In this document: positions 1 to 8,134 of the stretch, piece by piece
How the letters are laid out: every line of letters begins with the position of its first letter
Numbering within the stretch: position 1 is the stretch's first letter
Origin: an uncultured Collinsella sp.
GTDB lineage: Bacteria; Actinomycetota; Coriobacteriia; Coriobacteriales; Coriobacteriaceae
Length of the DNA: 47,255 nucleotides
Assembly: GCA_900542305.1 (NCBI GenBank)
Contig: UQMU01000015.1
Span: 1-47,255, forward strand
Reading direction: 5' to 3'
Program-made: the position numbers and the translations under genes
Notes under the pieces: model-generated
The model's input: only the letters and a program-made list of their open reading frames with translations
What the model was told of the DNA's origin: nothing
Databases searched by the model: none

Positions 1-127
1 CCAGGTGCAGACGGCCGGTGGGGCGGTCGCCGGTGAGCATGGTGAACTTCTCGGGCGTCTTGGCCAGGCCCTCGCGAATGGCGTTGCTCTTTTGCAGCGC
101 GACTTCGTAGCTGTTCTCGTTTGGCAT
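1..127 (-). CDS. trpS: Tryptophan--tRNA ligase, N-terminal fragment (cut by window edge)
   Basis: Only the first 42 codons are inside the window, read leftwards from an ATG whose complement is at 125-127. The translated start ends in a Thr-Gly-Asp-Arg-Pro-Thr-Gly-Arg-Leu-His-Leu stretch. In class I tryptophanyl-tRNA synthetases this leads straight into the HIGH-type ATP-binding motif, which lies just off the window. The enzyme charges tRNA-Trp in the cytoplasm. An AGGAG ribosome-binding site sits five bases before the ATG and supports the start. The gene is downstream of and codirectional with the phosphoglycosyltransferase at 298-1497, with about 170 bp between them, so it may have its own promoter. 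The identification rests on a short but characteristic motif. Confidence 0.85.
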   Translation of the reverse strand, partial: MPNENSYEVALQKSNAIREGLAKTPEKFTMLTGDRPTGRLHL

Positions 128-297
128 GATTGCTCCTAACGTATGTTCATGGGTCAAGATGATAACGCGTTTATTGGAGGGGCGGTGCGTAAGTAGGCGA
201 GGGGCGGGAGAGGGACGCGCGTGGTGCGGCATGTGCGATGGGTGTGGCGCGGCCGTGCTTGGCTAACGGTGCCTTGGCACATCCTCGGCAGCTTGCC

Positions 298-1497
298 CTA
301 GAGCTTGTGGTGGCGCTCTTCTTTGCGCTCCTCGGCTGCCCGCTCCTCCTGCTTAAAGGCGGGGTCGTCGGGGGTGACGAGCTCGTCCTCGTGCGTACGC
401 TTGTTGTAATGGTGGCGCAGCACGGGCTCAAACAGATGTAGATGCTTGGCAAAGGCCGCCGAGCCAATGGCGAGCACGGTAAAGATGAGCACACGCATGG
501 GCACCTCGACCTGGTTAATCGCGGCGGCGCCGGCCGAAAGCATGATGCACCAGGCATAGATGAGCAGCACGGCCTGTTTTTGGTTGTAGCCTTCTTGGAT
601 TAGGCGGTGGTGGATGTGGCCCTTGTCGGCCTGCCCGATGCTAATGTGGGCGCGCCTGCGGCGCACGATGGCGCTAAACGTGTCGATGATGGGCACGCCG
701 GCAACGATGAGCGGGATGATAAGCGAGGTGAGCGCGGCGGTGCGGCTCACGTTGAGCAGCGAGATGGAGCCCAGTGCAAAGCCCAGAAGCAGCGACCCCG
801 AGTCGCCCAAGAAGATGCTTGCGGGGTTGAAGTTGTAGCGCAAAAAGGCCAGACAGGCGCCAAAGAGCGCAATGGAGAGCGCGGCGGCGTCGATGCGGCC
901 CGAAAGAACGGCCATCGAAAACATGGTGAACGAGGCGATGCCGCAGATGCCCGTGGCCAAGCCGTCGAGGCCGTCGATGAGGTTAATGATGTTGGTGAAT
1001 GCCACCAGATAGATTACGGTGATGGGGTAGGCGAGCCATCCGAGTATGATCTCGCCGGGGGCAAACGGGTTGACGATGACGCCGATTTTTAGGCCGCCGA
1101 TACAGGCGATGAGCGCGGCGAGGACCTGTCCGGCCAGCTTTTGCTTGGGCTTGAGCTGGAAGACGTCGTCGATAGCGCCGGTCGCAAAGATGACAGTAAA
1201 GGAGAGCGCCAGCATGGGATAGCTAATGTGAAGGCGCGGGTGCGGCACCAGGACGGGTGGCCAGCCTAGGTGCCAGGTGCCTAGGATTTGCACAATGCAG
1301 GCAACGACCAGGCCCAAAAACACCGCCGTTCCGCCCAAACGCGGGATGGGCTTGGTGTTGATGCGGCGCTTAGAAGGATAGTCGACGGCATCGAGTTTAA
1401 TTGCCAAGCGCTTGACCAGGGGCACCGCGAGGAAGGTCGTGATAAAAGCCGCCGCTGCCACGCATAGGTACGGTATGTAGCTCGGGGATGAAGCCAT
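298..1497 (-). CDS. WecA/TagO-type undecaprenyl-phosphate phosphoglycosyltransferase
   Basis: Polytopic membrane enzyme of the MraY/WecA/TagO family (399 aa from the chosen ATG). It should transfer a sugar-1-phosphate, usually GlcNAc-1-P, from a UDP-sugar onto undecaprenyl phosphate, the first membrane step of teichoic-acid-like or other cell-wall glycopolymers. Visible family motifs are Gly-Gly at 55-56 after the RRINTKPIPRL stretch, Asp110-Asp111, the NIINLIDGLDGLA motif near 169-181, FLGDSGS near 229-235 and a HIHHRL motif near 300. The HIHHRL motif favours WecA/TagO over MraY. About ten hydrophobic segments precede a charged cytoplasmic tail rich in Glu, Arg and His. An upstream in-frame TTG at 1515 is possible; neither start has a clear ribosome-binding site. 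The glycosyltransferases at 37833-46019 could extend the product, but that link is speculative. Confidence 0.88.
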   Translation of the reverse strand: MASSPSYIPYLCVAAAAFITTFLAVPLVKRLAIKLDAVDYPSKRRINTKPIPRLGGTAVFLGLVVACIVQILGTWHLGWPPVLVPHPRLHISYPMLALSFTVIFATGAIDDVFQLKPKQKLAGQVLAALIACIGGLKIGVIVNPFAPGEIILGWLAYPITVIYLVAFTNIINLIDGLDGLATGICGIASFTMFSMAVLSGRIDAAALSIALFGACLAFLRYNFNPASIFLGDSGSLLLGFALGSISLLNVSRTAALTSLIIPLIVAGVPIIDTFSAIVRRRRAHISIGQADKGHIHHRLIQEGYNQKQAVLLIYAWCIMLSAGAAAINQVEVPMRVLIFTVLAIGSAAFAKHLHLFEPVLRHHYNKRTHEDELVTPDDPAFKQEERAAEERKEERHHKL

Positions 1498-1727
1498 GAA
1501 TCTAAAAACCGCCAAGCGTCGAAGGAAAAGGTCAGAAGAACGCCATGCGCAAAGGGCATAGCCGAACCATAATACTCGACCAAGGGGGGTGCATGTAATT
1601 GCACGCAGCGATAATCACGCGCTTACCAGATATTGGGATGTTGTCGATGGCTTGTCGGGATGCCGGCGGGGATCCATATGGACTGTATGGTGATTTTCGG
1701 CAAAAGAAAACCACCCCCCACGTTACG

Positions 1728-1872
1728 AAAATGAACCCACCTAAAACAGGTGGGTGCCCTCATCGACTGTTCCAGCGTCCTTAACAACGAAGGATACCTG
1801 TACTAGGTACGACTGTGTGGGCTCCCTAAATAAACGCGACGGTTCACCCAGTTGCTCCGCGGGGGGCGGAAT
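1728..1872 (-). ncRNA. ssrS: Possible 6S-like small RNA (structured intergenic transcript)
   Basis: The gap between the two genes is not AT-rich spacer but a run of nested hairpins. Read on the minus strand it has a TATGAT -10-like box (complement of 1879-1884), then about 145 nt ending in an 8-bp hairpin followed by U-rich sequence (1735-1755). Inside are small hairpins built on TACCT/AGGTA and TCCTT/AAGGA, and blocks resembling GGGAGCCCACAC, TTCGTTGTTAAGGAC and GAGGGCACCCACCT. From memory these blocks match the 3' half of 6S RNAs annotated in other bacteria. 6S RNA binds the sigma-70 holoenzyme. I could not show the full rod-with-bubble fold by eye, so this is a moderate-confidence call; a leader of the downstream phosphoglycosyltransferase gene is the main alternative. 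Confidence 0.45.
1734..1755 (-). terminator. Hairpin at the 3' end of the putative small RNA
   Basis: ACCCACCT (1735-1742) pairs perfectly with AGGTGGGT (1748-1755) across a five-base loop. On the minus strand the stem is followed by CATTTTCG, a short U-rich stretch, consistent with an intrinsic terminator read leftwards. Confidence 0.5.
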
Positions 1873-1909
1873 ACCTACATCATAAAGCGGCACTTTATCG
1901 ATTCCAGTC

Positions 1910-1938
1910 TTGACATTACAAAAATCGTGTCGGACGAT
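1910..1938 (+). promoter_or_regulatory. Candidate promoter for the radical SAM gene
   Basis: A consensus TTGACA at 1910-1915 is followed 17 bases later by GACGAT, a weak -10 match. It lies about 85 bp before the radical SAM start and is the best -35 element in the gap on this strand. Confidence 0.35.
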
Positions 1939-2022
1939 TACGGCGCCTTAGGGACGGAGCCGTCTACGCGGTCTGGCCCTTTACGTTTGAGCTGCTGAAT
2001 CGTTGTTTTGGAGCATGTTTTT

Positions 2023-2961
2023 ATGCCGACGTCGTTGACCGAACTTTTTTCGCCCGCCTGCCATTTGTGTCCGCGCCGTTGCGGTGCGGCGCGCGATGAG
2101 GGCGCGCGCGGCGTATGCGGTGCTAACGACACGCTCAGGGTGGCCCGCGCGGCGCTTCATATGTGGGAGGAGCCGCCTATCTCGGGCGAGGCCGGTTCGG
2201 GCACGATCTTCTTTAGCGGTTGCTCGCTTAAATGTATCTACTGCCAGAACCACGAGATTTCGACCGGCAATTTTGGCCTTGAGATTTCGCCTGAGCGCCT
2301 GGTCGAGATTATGCTGGAACTGCAGGACCAGGGTGCCAACAACATCAATTTGGTGACGGCGACGCACTATGCGCACCTGTTGCCTGCCGTGATTGCCGCG
2401 GCACGGGCGCGCGGACTGGTTATCCCGATCGTCTACAACACGAGTGGTTACGAGCGCGCGAGTGCCGTGGCGGCGCTGGGCGACCTGGTCGATGTGTGGC
2501 TTACCGACTTTAAATATGCCAATGCCGGGCTTGCGCAGTCGCTCTCTCATATAAAGGACTACCCACGTGTGGCCGTGTCAGGCCTGGCTCAGATGGCGCG
2601 CGAGATCGAGCGCCGCGGGGGAGAGATGGTGGATAAGGGCGGGCTCATGAAGCGCGGCATGATTGTGCGCCATCTGGTACTGCCGGGACATGCAGACGAT
2701 TCGTGTCGCGTGCTGGACCTGGTGTGGCAGACGGTGGGCGATGTGCCGATCTCGGTCATGAACCAGTACACGCCCAATGCACTTATGCGCGAGCAGGGCG
2801 GCGACCTGGCGCGTGCCGTGACGCGCGAGGAGTACGAGCAGGTGCTCGACCATGCCGACGACCTGGGTTTTACGACGATGTTCTGGCAAGAGGGCGGCGC
2901 GGTAGACGAGAGCTTCACCCCGGCCTTCGACACCACCGGTGTTCTTACCAGCGCAAAGTAG
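2023..2961 (+). CDS. PflA-like radical SAM protein
   Basis: 312-residue cytoplasmic radical SAM protein of the group related to pyruvate formate-lyase activating enzyme (PflX/COG1313-like). The CxxxCxxC motif that holds the [4Fe-4S] cluster is C67-S-L-K-C71-I-Y-C74. An extra N-terminal cysteine set (C13, C16, C20, C32) suggests a second metal or Fe-S site, as is usual for this subgroup. Members cleave S-adenosylmethionine to make a 5'-deoxyadenosyl radical; the substrate of this subgroup is not known to me. The ATG at 2023 is preferred over the in-frame TTG at 2008 because GGAG at 2010-2013 is nine bases before it. No glycyl-radical partner gene is adjacent. The family call is firm and the function open. 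Confidence 0.85.
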   Translation: MPTSLTELFSPACHLCPRRCGAARDEGARGVCGANDTLRVARAALHMWEEPPISGEAGSGTIFFSGCSLKCIYCQNHEISTGNFGLEISPERLVEIMLELQDQGANNINLVTATHYAHLLPAVIAAARARGLVIPIVYNTSGYERASAVAALGDLVDVWLTDFKYANAGLAQSLSHIKDYPRVAVSGLAQMAREIERRGGEMVDKGGLMKRGMIVRHLVLPGHADDSCRVLDLVWQTVGDVPISVMNQYTPNALMREQGGDLARAVTREEYEQVLDHADDLGFTTMFWQEGGAVDESFTPAFDTTGVLTSAK

Positions 2962-2970
2962 TGCGTTCGT

Positions 2971-3006
2971 CGATGATTTTTCTGGGACGGGGATAAAAAA
3001 TCATCG
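2971..3006. repeat. Palindromic element with 11-bp arms around a GGGACGGGGAT core
   Basis: CGATGATTTTT (2971-2981) is perfectly complementary to 2996-3006, around a 14-base loop with the core CTGGGACGGGGAT. It starts nine bases after the radical SAM stop codon. It could end that transcript, but the T-rich half is inside the stem rather than after it, so it is listed as a repeat-type element. Confidence 0.6.
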
Positions 3007-3070
3007 AGAGGATCGCCTGTTCGAAAAGTTGCCAAAATAGCCGCGCCCCAAAAAGACTGGTTATTGGGCG

Positions 3071-3098
3071 TTGACAGTTGGCGAGCCGTAGGTAAAAT
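3071..3098 (+). promoter_or_regulatory. Promoter of tRNA-Ala
   Basis: Consensus TTGACA (3071-3076), a 16-base spacer and TAAAAT (3093-3098) lie immediately before the tRNA gene. The predicted start would be about 3105, giving a very short 5' leader. Confidence 0.8.
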
Positions 3099-3111
3099 AT
3101 CGACTTGTCCT

Positions 3112-3184
3112 GGGGACGTAGCTCAGTTGGGAGAGCGCTGCCGTCGCATGGCAGAGGCCGAGGGTTCGACTCCCTTCGTCTCCA
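3112..3184 (+). tRNA. tRNA-Ala (anticodon CGC)
   Basis: A 73-nt cloverleaf. The 7-bp acceptor stem contains the G3:U70 wobble pair that identifies alanine tRNAs. The anticodon stem CTGCC/GGCAG closes the loop GTCGCAT, giving anticodon CGC for codon GCG. The T-loop is TTCGACT and the discriminator base is A. CCA is not encoded (the gene is followed by CCC) and must be added by the tRNA nucleotidyltransferase. Confidence 0.95.
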
Positions 3185-3199
3185 CCCTTGGATTTGATA

Positions 3200-3230
3200 A
3201 GCCGCTGACATTGTGTCGGCGGCTTTTTTT
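3200..3230 (+). terminator. Terminator after tRNA-Ala
   Basis: AGCCGCTGAC (3200-3209) pairs with GTCGGCGGCT (3215-3224), one U-G wobble, loop ATTGT, followed by seven T. It ends tRNA-Ala transcription, so the small gene at 3249 probably relies on read-through or on its own promoter. Confidence 0.85.
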
Positions 3231-3248
3231 AAAAGAAAGGGCTATACC

Positions 3249-3707
3249 ATGGCCGAGCTTGAGTCCCAACCATTGTCCGACGAGGAGCGCGCTGAGTTGG
3301 AAGAGCTCCGCGCCGAGAAGGCCCGCCGCGAGGCTCGTGAAGAGGCCCGTCGCGAGCGTGAGGAGCTGGCTGTCCTGCGTGCCGAGCGTGCGAAGGCCGA
3401 GGAGATCGCCGCGAACGCCGCATCCGCATCGGCGCCCGCGCCCGCACCCAAGCCCGCTGCTGCGAAGCCTGCACCTGCCGCGCCCAAACCTCAGCCTAAA
3501 AAGGCCGCTCGTCCCAAGTCCGTCGAGCCTAAGCCGAGTCGTGACGAGATGACCTTTGCCCAGCGCATGGTTACCTCCAAGGAGCCTACGGGCGAGAACG
3601 AGATCCCTGGCATGGCGCCGGCTCAAAAAATCATCATTGTCCTTGCCCTCATCGCGTTTGTCATCTTTATGGGCTACACGATCCTGACCAGCATGGGCCT
3701 GCTCTAA
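3249..3707 (+). CDS. Small protein with charged coiled coil and C-terminal membrane anchor
   Basis: 152 residues, not assigned to a named family. Residues about 9-60 are a strongly charged Glu/Arg/Lys/Ala helix with coiled-coil character. About 61-105 is an Ala/Pro/Lys-rich flexible linker. After a short conserved-looking segment (MTFAQRMV) a single hydrophobic helix at about 126-147 reaches almost to the C-terminus. This is the layout of a tail-anchored protein with its body in the cytoplasm. The ATG at 3249 has GAAAGGG before it; longer in-frame readings run into the tRNA terminator. It sits between tRNA-Ala and pncB with no clear functional link. A role in membrane scaffolding or division would be pure guesswork. 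Confidence 0.75.
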   Translation: MAELESQPLSDEERAELEELRAEKARREAREEARREREELAVLRAERAKAEEIAANAASASAPAPAPKPAAAKPAPAAPKPQPKKAARPKSVEPKPSRDEMTFAQRMVTSKEPTGENEIPGMAPAQKIIIVLALIAFVIFMGYTILTSMGLL

Positions 3708-3791
3708 CCGATTTGCATCGGGCGTCATGTCCGCATGCTCTGCTCTCGTCCAACCCTCAAATTCTGCACCACACATCCGAAAGGTCGCCCC

Positions 3792-5297
3792 ATGGCTTTG
3801 ACCGACATCTCTCATCCCACCGACATCGCAATGCTCACCGATCTGTACGAGCTCACTATGGCCCAGGGCCTGTGGGAGAGCGGCAAGGCCAATGAGCAGG
3901 GTTGTTTTACCGCGTTTTACCGCGACCATCCCTTTGGCAGCGCCTATGCCGTCATGTGCGGCACCGCCGAACTGCCCGAGCTGGTCGAGAATCTACGCTT
4001 TACGCCCGAGGATATCGACTACCTCGCCTCGCTTGAGGCCCCTGCCGGCGGCGCGATGTTCAAGCCTGGATTCCTCGACTACCTACGCGATTTTCGTGCG
4101 CATGTAAACATCGACGCCGTGCCCGAGGGCGAGCTCGTCTTTCCGCGCGAGCCCATGGTGCGCGTCACCGGCCCCGCGCTGGAGTGCCAGCTGCTCGAGA
4201 CGGCGCTGCTCAACATCGTCGGGTTCCAGACGCTTGTCGCCACCAAGACGGCGCGCGTGGTGCTCGCCGCCGACGGTCGCCCTGTGGCGGAGTTTGGCCT
4301 GCGCCGAGCCCAGGGTCCCGATGGCGGCCTGGCCGTCGCGCGCGCGAGCTACGTTGCCGGCTGCTCCTCTACGTCCAATGTACTCGCCGGCCGCCGTTAC
4401 GGTATTCCCGTCTTTGGCACGCATGCGCACAGCTGGGTGATGAGCTTCGATTCCGAGCTCGAGGCCTTCCGCGCCTTTGCCAAGTCGAGCCCCAAGAATT
4501 GTACGCTGCTCATCGACACCTATGACGTGCGCGAGGGCTGTGAACATGCCATTACGGTTGCCAAGGAGATGGAAGCGGTGGGCGAGCGCCTGTCGGCCAT
4601 TCGCATCGACTCCGGCGACCTCGCCAAGCTCTCCAAGTATGTGCGCGGCCGTTTTGATGCCGAGGGCCTGCCCTATGTGGGGATCTCGGTTTCTAACGAT
4701 CTGGATGAGTACACGATTCAGTCGCTGCTCGACCAGGGCGCGCCCATCGACAGTTTTGGCGTGGGTACCAAGCTCGCGACCTGCTATGACCAGCCGGCGC
4801 TGGGTGGCGTGTACAAGCTTTCCGCCCGCCGTGCGAGCGAGACAGATCCATGGACGCCGGTGGTCAAGCTCTCCGAGCAGCCCTACAAGCGCACGATCCC
4901 GGGTGTGCAACGCGTGCGCCGTTATTTCGACGGCTTTGGCGGCCCGGTCTGCGACATGATCTACGACGAGGACCATCTGGCGGGGGAGGGCGCCGCGCGC
5001 GGCAATACCCTCGTGGCCGTGAATGATGCCGCCCTGGTGACCGACGTGTCCGAACTCGAGTATCGCGAGCTGCTGGTGCCGATCGTGCGCGATGGCAGTG
5101 CGGTGGCTCCGCGTGAGAGCATCCAGGACGCGCGCGAGCGCTGTGCTTGGGCGCTCGATCATCTGGACGCAGCTTTCAAGCGCTTCCTGTACCCGCAGAC
5201 CTATGTGGTGGGCATGGAGCAGGGCCTGGCTCAGGTGCGCGACGAGCTCGTGCGCAAGAACATGGCCGCGGCTTCTGCCTTTCCTTGGGCTCACTAA
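3792..5297 (+). CDS. pncB: Nicotinate phosphoribosyltransferase
   Basis: Cytoplasmic 501-residue enzyme of NAD salvage. It joins nicotinate and PRPP, with ATP hydrolysis, to make nicotinate mononucleotide. The N-terminal TDLYELTMAQ block, the GLRRAQGPDGG segment and the FGTHAHSWVMSF block with the active-site His are typical of the family, as are the phosphate-binding IRIDSGDLAKLSKYVR and FGVGTKLATC stretches. Length fits the Gram-positive type. The ATG at 3792 is chosen over the upstream in-frame extension because AAAGG lies just before it and homology begins there. It precedes proB by about 80 bp on the same strand; the two could be cotranscribed but share no pathway. Confidence 0.95.
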   Translation: MALTDISHPTDIAMLTDLYELTMAQGLWESGKANEQGCFTAFYRDHPFGSAYAVMCGTAELPELVENLRFTPEDIDYLASLEAPAGGAMFKPGFLDYLRDFRAHVNIDAVPEGELVFPREPMVRVTGPALECQLLETALLNIVGFQTLVATKTARVVLAADGRPVAEFGLRRAQGPDGGLAVARASYVAGCSSTSNVLAGRRYGIPVFGTHAHSWVMSFDSELEAFRAFAKSSPKNCTLLIDTYDVREGCEHAITVAKEMEAVGERLSAIRIDSGDLAKLSKYVRGRFDAEGLPYVGISVSNDLDEYTIQSLLDQGAPIDSFGVGTKLATCYDQPALGGVYKLSARRASETDPWTPVVKLSEQPYKRTIPGVQRVRRYFDGFGGPVCDMIYDEDHLAGEGAARGNTLVAVNDAALVTDVSELEYRELLVPIVRDGSAVAPRESIQDARERCAWALDHLDAAFKRFLYPQTYVVGMEQGLAQVRDELVRKNMAAASAFPWAH

Positions 5298-5376
5298 TTC
5301 CTTGGGCGGTAGGGGCGAGTCACGCTCCCTTGGCCGCCAACTCGGCCGTTCGCTGAACAGTTGATTGGTTTGACGT

Positions 5377-6504
5377 ATGACGACTTCTTATAAAACGATG
5401 GTGGTAAAGATCGGTTCGTCCACGGTGGTGGGTGCCGATGGCAAGGTCAACCGCGCCTTTATCGGCGGACTTGCCGATCAGGCCGCAGCGCTGCGCAAGC
5501 TCGGCTGGCGTCTGGTCGTGGTGAGCTCGGGCGCTATCGCCTGTGGCTATCCCGTGTTGGGCTTCGACCGCAAGCCGGTCGGCGACCTTCCGAGCCTGCA
5601 GGCTTGCGCCTCGGCTGGTCAGTGCATCATCTCGTCGGCCTACGACGAGGAGTTCCATGCGCGCGACCTGCTCACCTCGCTCGTGCTGCTCACGCGCCAC
5701 GATACGGCCCGCCGCACGTCCTACCTGCACGCGCGCGACGCCCTGCTGCGCCTCGTGGAGCTTGGCGTGGTGCCGGTCGTCAACGAGAACGATACCGTTA
5801 CCGTCGATGAGATCAAGTTCGGCGACAACGACACACTGGCGGCGCTTGTGAGCTGCCTGGTTTCTGCCGATCTGTGCGTGACGCTCTCGGACATCGATGG
5901 CCTCTATACTGCCAATCCGCATGAGGACCCCACGGCCGAGTTTGTTCCTGTCGTGCATAAGATCGATGCCAAGATTATTGCCTCGGCGGGCGATTCTTCC
6001 ACATCGGTGGGCACGGGCGGCATGATTACCAAGATTCGCGCGAGCCGCATCCTGATGACGGCGGGCATTCAGAGCGTGATTTGCTCGGGCGAGGAGCCCG
6101 ATGCGCTCGTGCGCCTAGCCCGCGGCGAGAGCGTGGGCACGCTGTTCGATCCGCCGGCGGAGCGTCTGGACATCGCACCCCGCAAGTTGTGGATCGCGCT
6201 GGGTGACAAGGCACATGGCTCGGTAACGGTTGACGACGGTGCCGCGAAGGCGCTGGTCAGCCGTGGTTCTTCCTTGCTTGCGGTGGGTATTCGCGAGGTT
6301 GATGGCCAGTTTGCCGAGGGCGATGTGCTCGATGTGTGCGATCCGAGAGGTATGGTCGTCGCCCGCGGTATCGCCGAGGCCGATTCGGACGTGCTGGAAC
6401 TTGCCGCCGGCCGCCGCCAGGACCAGATCGCCAGCAACCGCCTGCTGGCAGACCTGGCCGAGAAGCCGGCGATACACAGGGATAACTTGATCGTATTTGC
6501 ATAA
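5377..6504 (+). CDS. proB: Glutamate 5-kinase with PUA domain
   Basis: First enzyme of proline synthesis: ATP plus L-glutamate to gamma-glutamyl phosphate. The 375 residues contain the amino-acid-kinase fold at about 5-260 (VVKIGSSTVV near the start, VVSSGAIACGY, VNENDTVTVDEIKFGDNDTLAALV, and the GTGGMITKIRAS loop) and a C-terminal PUA domain at about 280-355. Feedback inhibition by proline is usual for this enzyme. The gene ends in a strong terminator, and its usual partner proA is not next but 1.6 kb downstream, beyond an opposite-strand peptidase gene. The ribosome-binding site is weak. Confidence 0.96.
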   Translation: MTTSYKTMVVKIGSSTVVGADGKVNRAFIGGLADQAAALRKLGWRLVVVSSGAIACGYPVLGFDRKPVGDLPSLQACASAGQCIISSAYDEEFHARDLLTSLVLLTRHDTARRTSYLHARDALLRLVELGVVPVVNENDTVTVDEIKFGDNDTLAALVSCLVSADLCVTLSDIDGLYTANPHEDPTAEFVPVVHKIDAKIIASAGDSSTSVGTGGMITKIRASRILMTAGIQSVICSGEEPDALVRLARGESVGTLFDPPAERLDIAPRKLWIALGDKAHGSVTVDDGAAKALVSRGSSLLAVGIREVDGQFAEGDVLDVCDPRGMVVARGIAEADSDVLELAAGRRQDQIASNRLLADLAEKPAIHRDNLIVFA

Positions 6505-6548
6505 AGAAAGACAGCGCTGCGGATCGTTTCCCGCAGCGCTGTCTTTCT
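6505..6548. terminator. 18-bp perfect hairpin terminator after proB
   Basis: The arms 6505-6522 and 6531-6548 are perfectly complementary over 18 bp around the loop ATCGTTTC. The arms begin and end with A/T-rich AGAAAG/CTTTCT, so the element could work in both directions: for proB on the plus strand and for the convergent peptidase gene on the minus strand. Confidence 0.85.
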
Positions 6549-6549
6549 C

Positions 6550-6603
6550 GTGCCGGCACTTGGGGACGTTCCTTATGTGCCGGCACTTTGGGACACTCCT
6601 TTG
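6550..6603. repeat. Tandem repeat of a GTGCCGGCAC palindrome plus GGGAC block
   Basis: Two imperfect copies in tandem, 6550-6575 and 6577-6603. Each has the perfect palindrome GTGCCGGCAC, then TTGGGGACGTTCCTTA or TTTGGGACACTCCTTTG. The second copy touches the stop codon of the peptidase gene. The two GGGAC blocks recur, in inverted orientation and with a different spacer, at 13187-13229. Confidence 0.7.
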
Positions 6604-8022
6604 CTAGAAGATCTGGCGCAGGTCTCCGCGGTTGAGGGCTTCGTCGAAGAGGTGCTTGAATACCACGCTGCCGTGCAGGCCGTCGTGCTCGAACTCGTTG
6701 GTCACCCAGGCATGCGAGTTGCCCACGCGGCTGAGCGTATCAAGCTGCAGGCCCGAATCCACGTACATGTCGTCGAAATACACCGCGGCCTGCAGGGGCA
6801 CCTCGTTGCACGCCAGTCGCTGCGGGTCGTAGATCTTGTCCCAGCTGGTGTCTTCCATCAGCAGGTCCATGGCGGGCTTGAAGGGCTTGAGCTCGGGCAT
6901 CTGCTCGAACATCCACGGGAACATGGCCTCGCCGGTAAACATGAGCGGGCGCGCGAGTGTGTCGAACTCGGCACGATGGGCCTTCTCCTCTGCTGCGGCC
7001 CAGCGAATGGGCATGGTGTCGCCGTCGGCGTAGATAAACTCCTGCAGTGTCCAGTACAGCGGGTTCGTGCGTGTGTTGGTGCGCTCGAAGGCGCGCATCA
7101 AAAAGCTGTCGGATACCGAGGAGCCGCAGCTCAGCGTACCGTCGCCAGTAACAAAAGCGTGATCGATAGTCCAATGCATGCGCTCAAAGCTCGGCTTCAT
7201 GCCAAAGTCGCTGCCCATGAGCTGTAGGCGCTCGACCGTCATCGGCGAGCCGTCGGGCAGCACGGGCTTCTGAGCCTCGAGCGCATCGGCCAGGGCTGCC
7301 ACGCGCTCGACGTCAGCGGGATAGCGGTCATAATACTGCTGCGTCTTGGCGGCCATGCGCGGGAAGGTGTGCGCGTAGACCTCGCTTGCGCTCGCCGGTA
7401 CGTGGGGGATGCCGCCGCAGGTAAAGCTCGCCGCCACGCCCTCGGGGAAGAGCGACAGGTAGCTCAGCGTCAAAAAACCGCCGTAGCTTTGGCCGAGCGT
7501 GACCCACGGCTTGCCGCCAAAGCCCACTAGGCGCAGGTACTCAAAATCGCGCACGATGGAGCTGGCGAGGTGGCGCTTGAGGAAGTCCGCCTGCGAGCGT
7601 GCTGTATCGGCGCCGGCGGCCGTTGCGCGATCACCCAGTGCCTTGATCGTGCGTCCGTCCACGCAGCTACTGCGTCCGGTGCCGCGCTGGTCGGGAAGGA
7701 CCACGCGGAAGTGCTTGACGGCCTCCTCGATCCAGCCGTCGCTTGTGGGCGACAGCGGACGTGGGCTCTCGCCGCCGGGGCCGCCCTGCAAAAACAGGAG
7801 CAGCGGCAGATCGTCGTTGATGCGGTCGGGCGCGCTAACCACGCGGTAGAAGAGCTTGATGCTCTCGGGCGCGCCGGCGATGGGTGCCGGCATGGCGCCG
7901 CGGCGCATGGTACTGCCGACGGCCAGGAGCATCGGCTCCAGGCCGCGCCAGTCAAGGGGGACGTCGATGCTGTGGTCCTCGACGTAAAGGCCGGGGACGT
8001 GGTACGAAGTGATGAGGGCCAT
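6604..8022 (-). CDS. Proline iminopeptidase-like alpha/beta hydrolase (peptidase S33)
   Basis: 472-residue cytoplasmic serine peptidase of the alpha/beta-hydrolase fold, S33 family. The oxyanion-hole motif appears as LQGGPGG (79-84). DQRGTGRSS (111-119) is the family signature, and the nucleophile elbow is G177-Q-S179-Y-G-G. A His in the NSHAWVTNEFEHDG segment near the C-terminus is the likely catalytic base. Family members remove N-terminal proline or other residues from peptides. It is considerably longer than the roughly 310-residue classical proline iminopeptidase, resembling the larger tricorn-associated or Xaa-Pro type. The ATG at 8022 has GGAAG six bases upstream; a longer reading is not supported. 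It lies antisense between proB and proA, possibly a functional proline neighbourhood. Confidence 0.82.
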   Translation of the reverse strand: MALITSYHVPGLYVEDHSIDVPLDWRGLEPMLLAVGSTMRRGAMPAPIAGAPESIKLFYRVVSAPDRINDDLPLLLFLQGGPGGESPRPLSPTSDGWIEEAVKHFRVVLPDQRGTGRSSCVDGRTIKALGDRATAAGADTARSQADFLKRHLASSIVRDFEYLRLVGFGGKPWVTLGQSYGGFLTLSYLSLFPEGVAASFTCGGIPHVPASASEVYAHTFPRMAAKTQQYYDRYPADVERVAALADALEAQKPVLPDGSPMTVERLQLMGSDFGMKPSFERMHWTIDHAFVTGDGTLSCGSSVSDSFLMRAFERTNTRTNPLYWTLQEFIYADGDTMPIRWAAAEEKAHRAEFDTLARPLMFTGEAMFPWMFEQMPELKPFKPAMDLLMEDTSWDKIYDPQRLACNEVPLQAAVYFDDMYVDSGLQLDTLSRVGNSHAWVTNEFEHDGLHGSVVFKHLFDEALNRGDLRQIF

Positions 8023-8134
8023 GTGAGTCTTCCGTTCGTTGCGGTGTTTCGGGTTGACCAATTCTACCGCCGCGGGCGAGGCCATGCGCAAATCGGCTAC
8101 CATGGTTGCAAACTTCTAGGAGAAAGGGCCGCCC

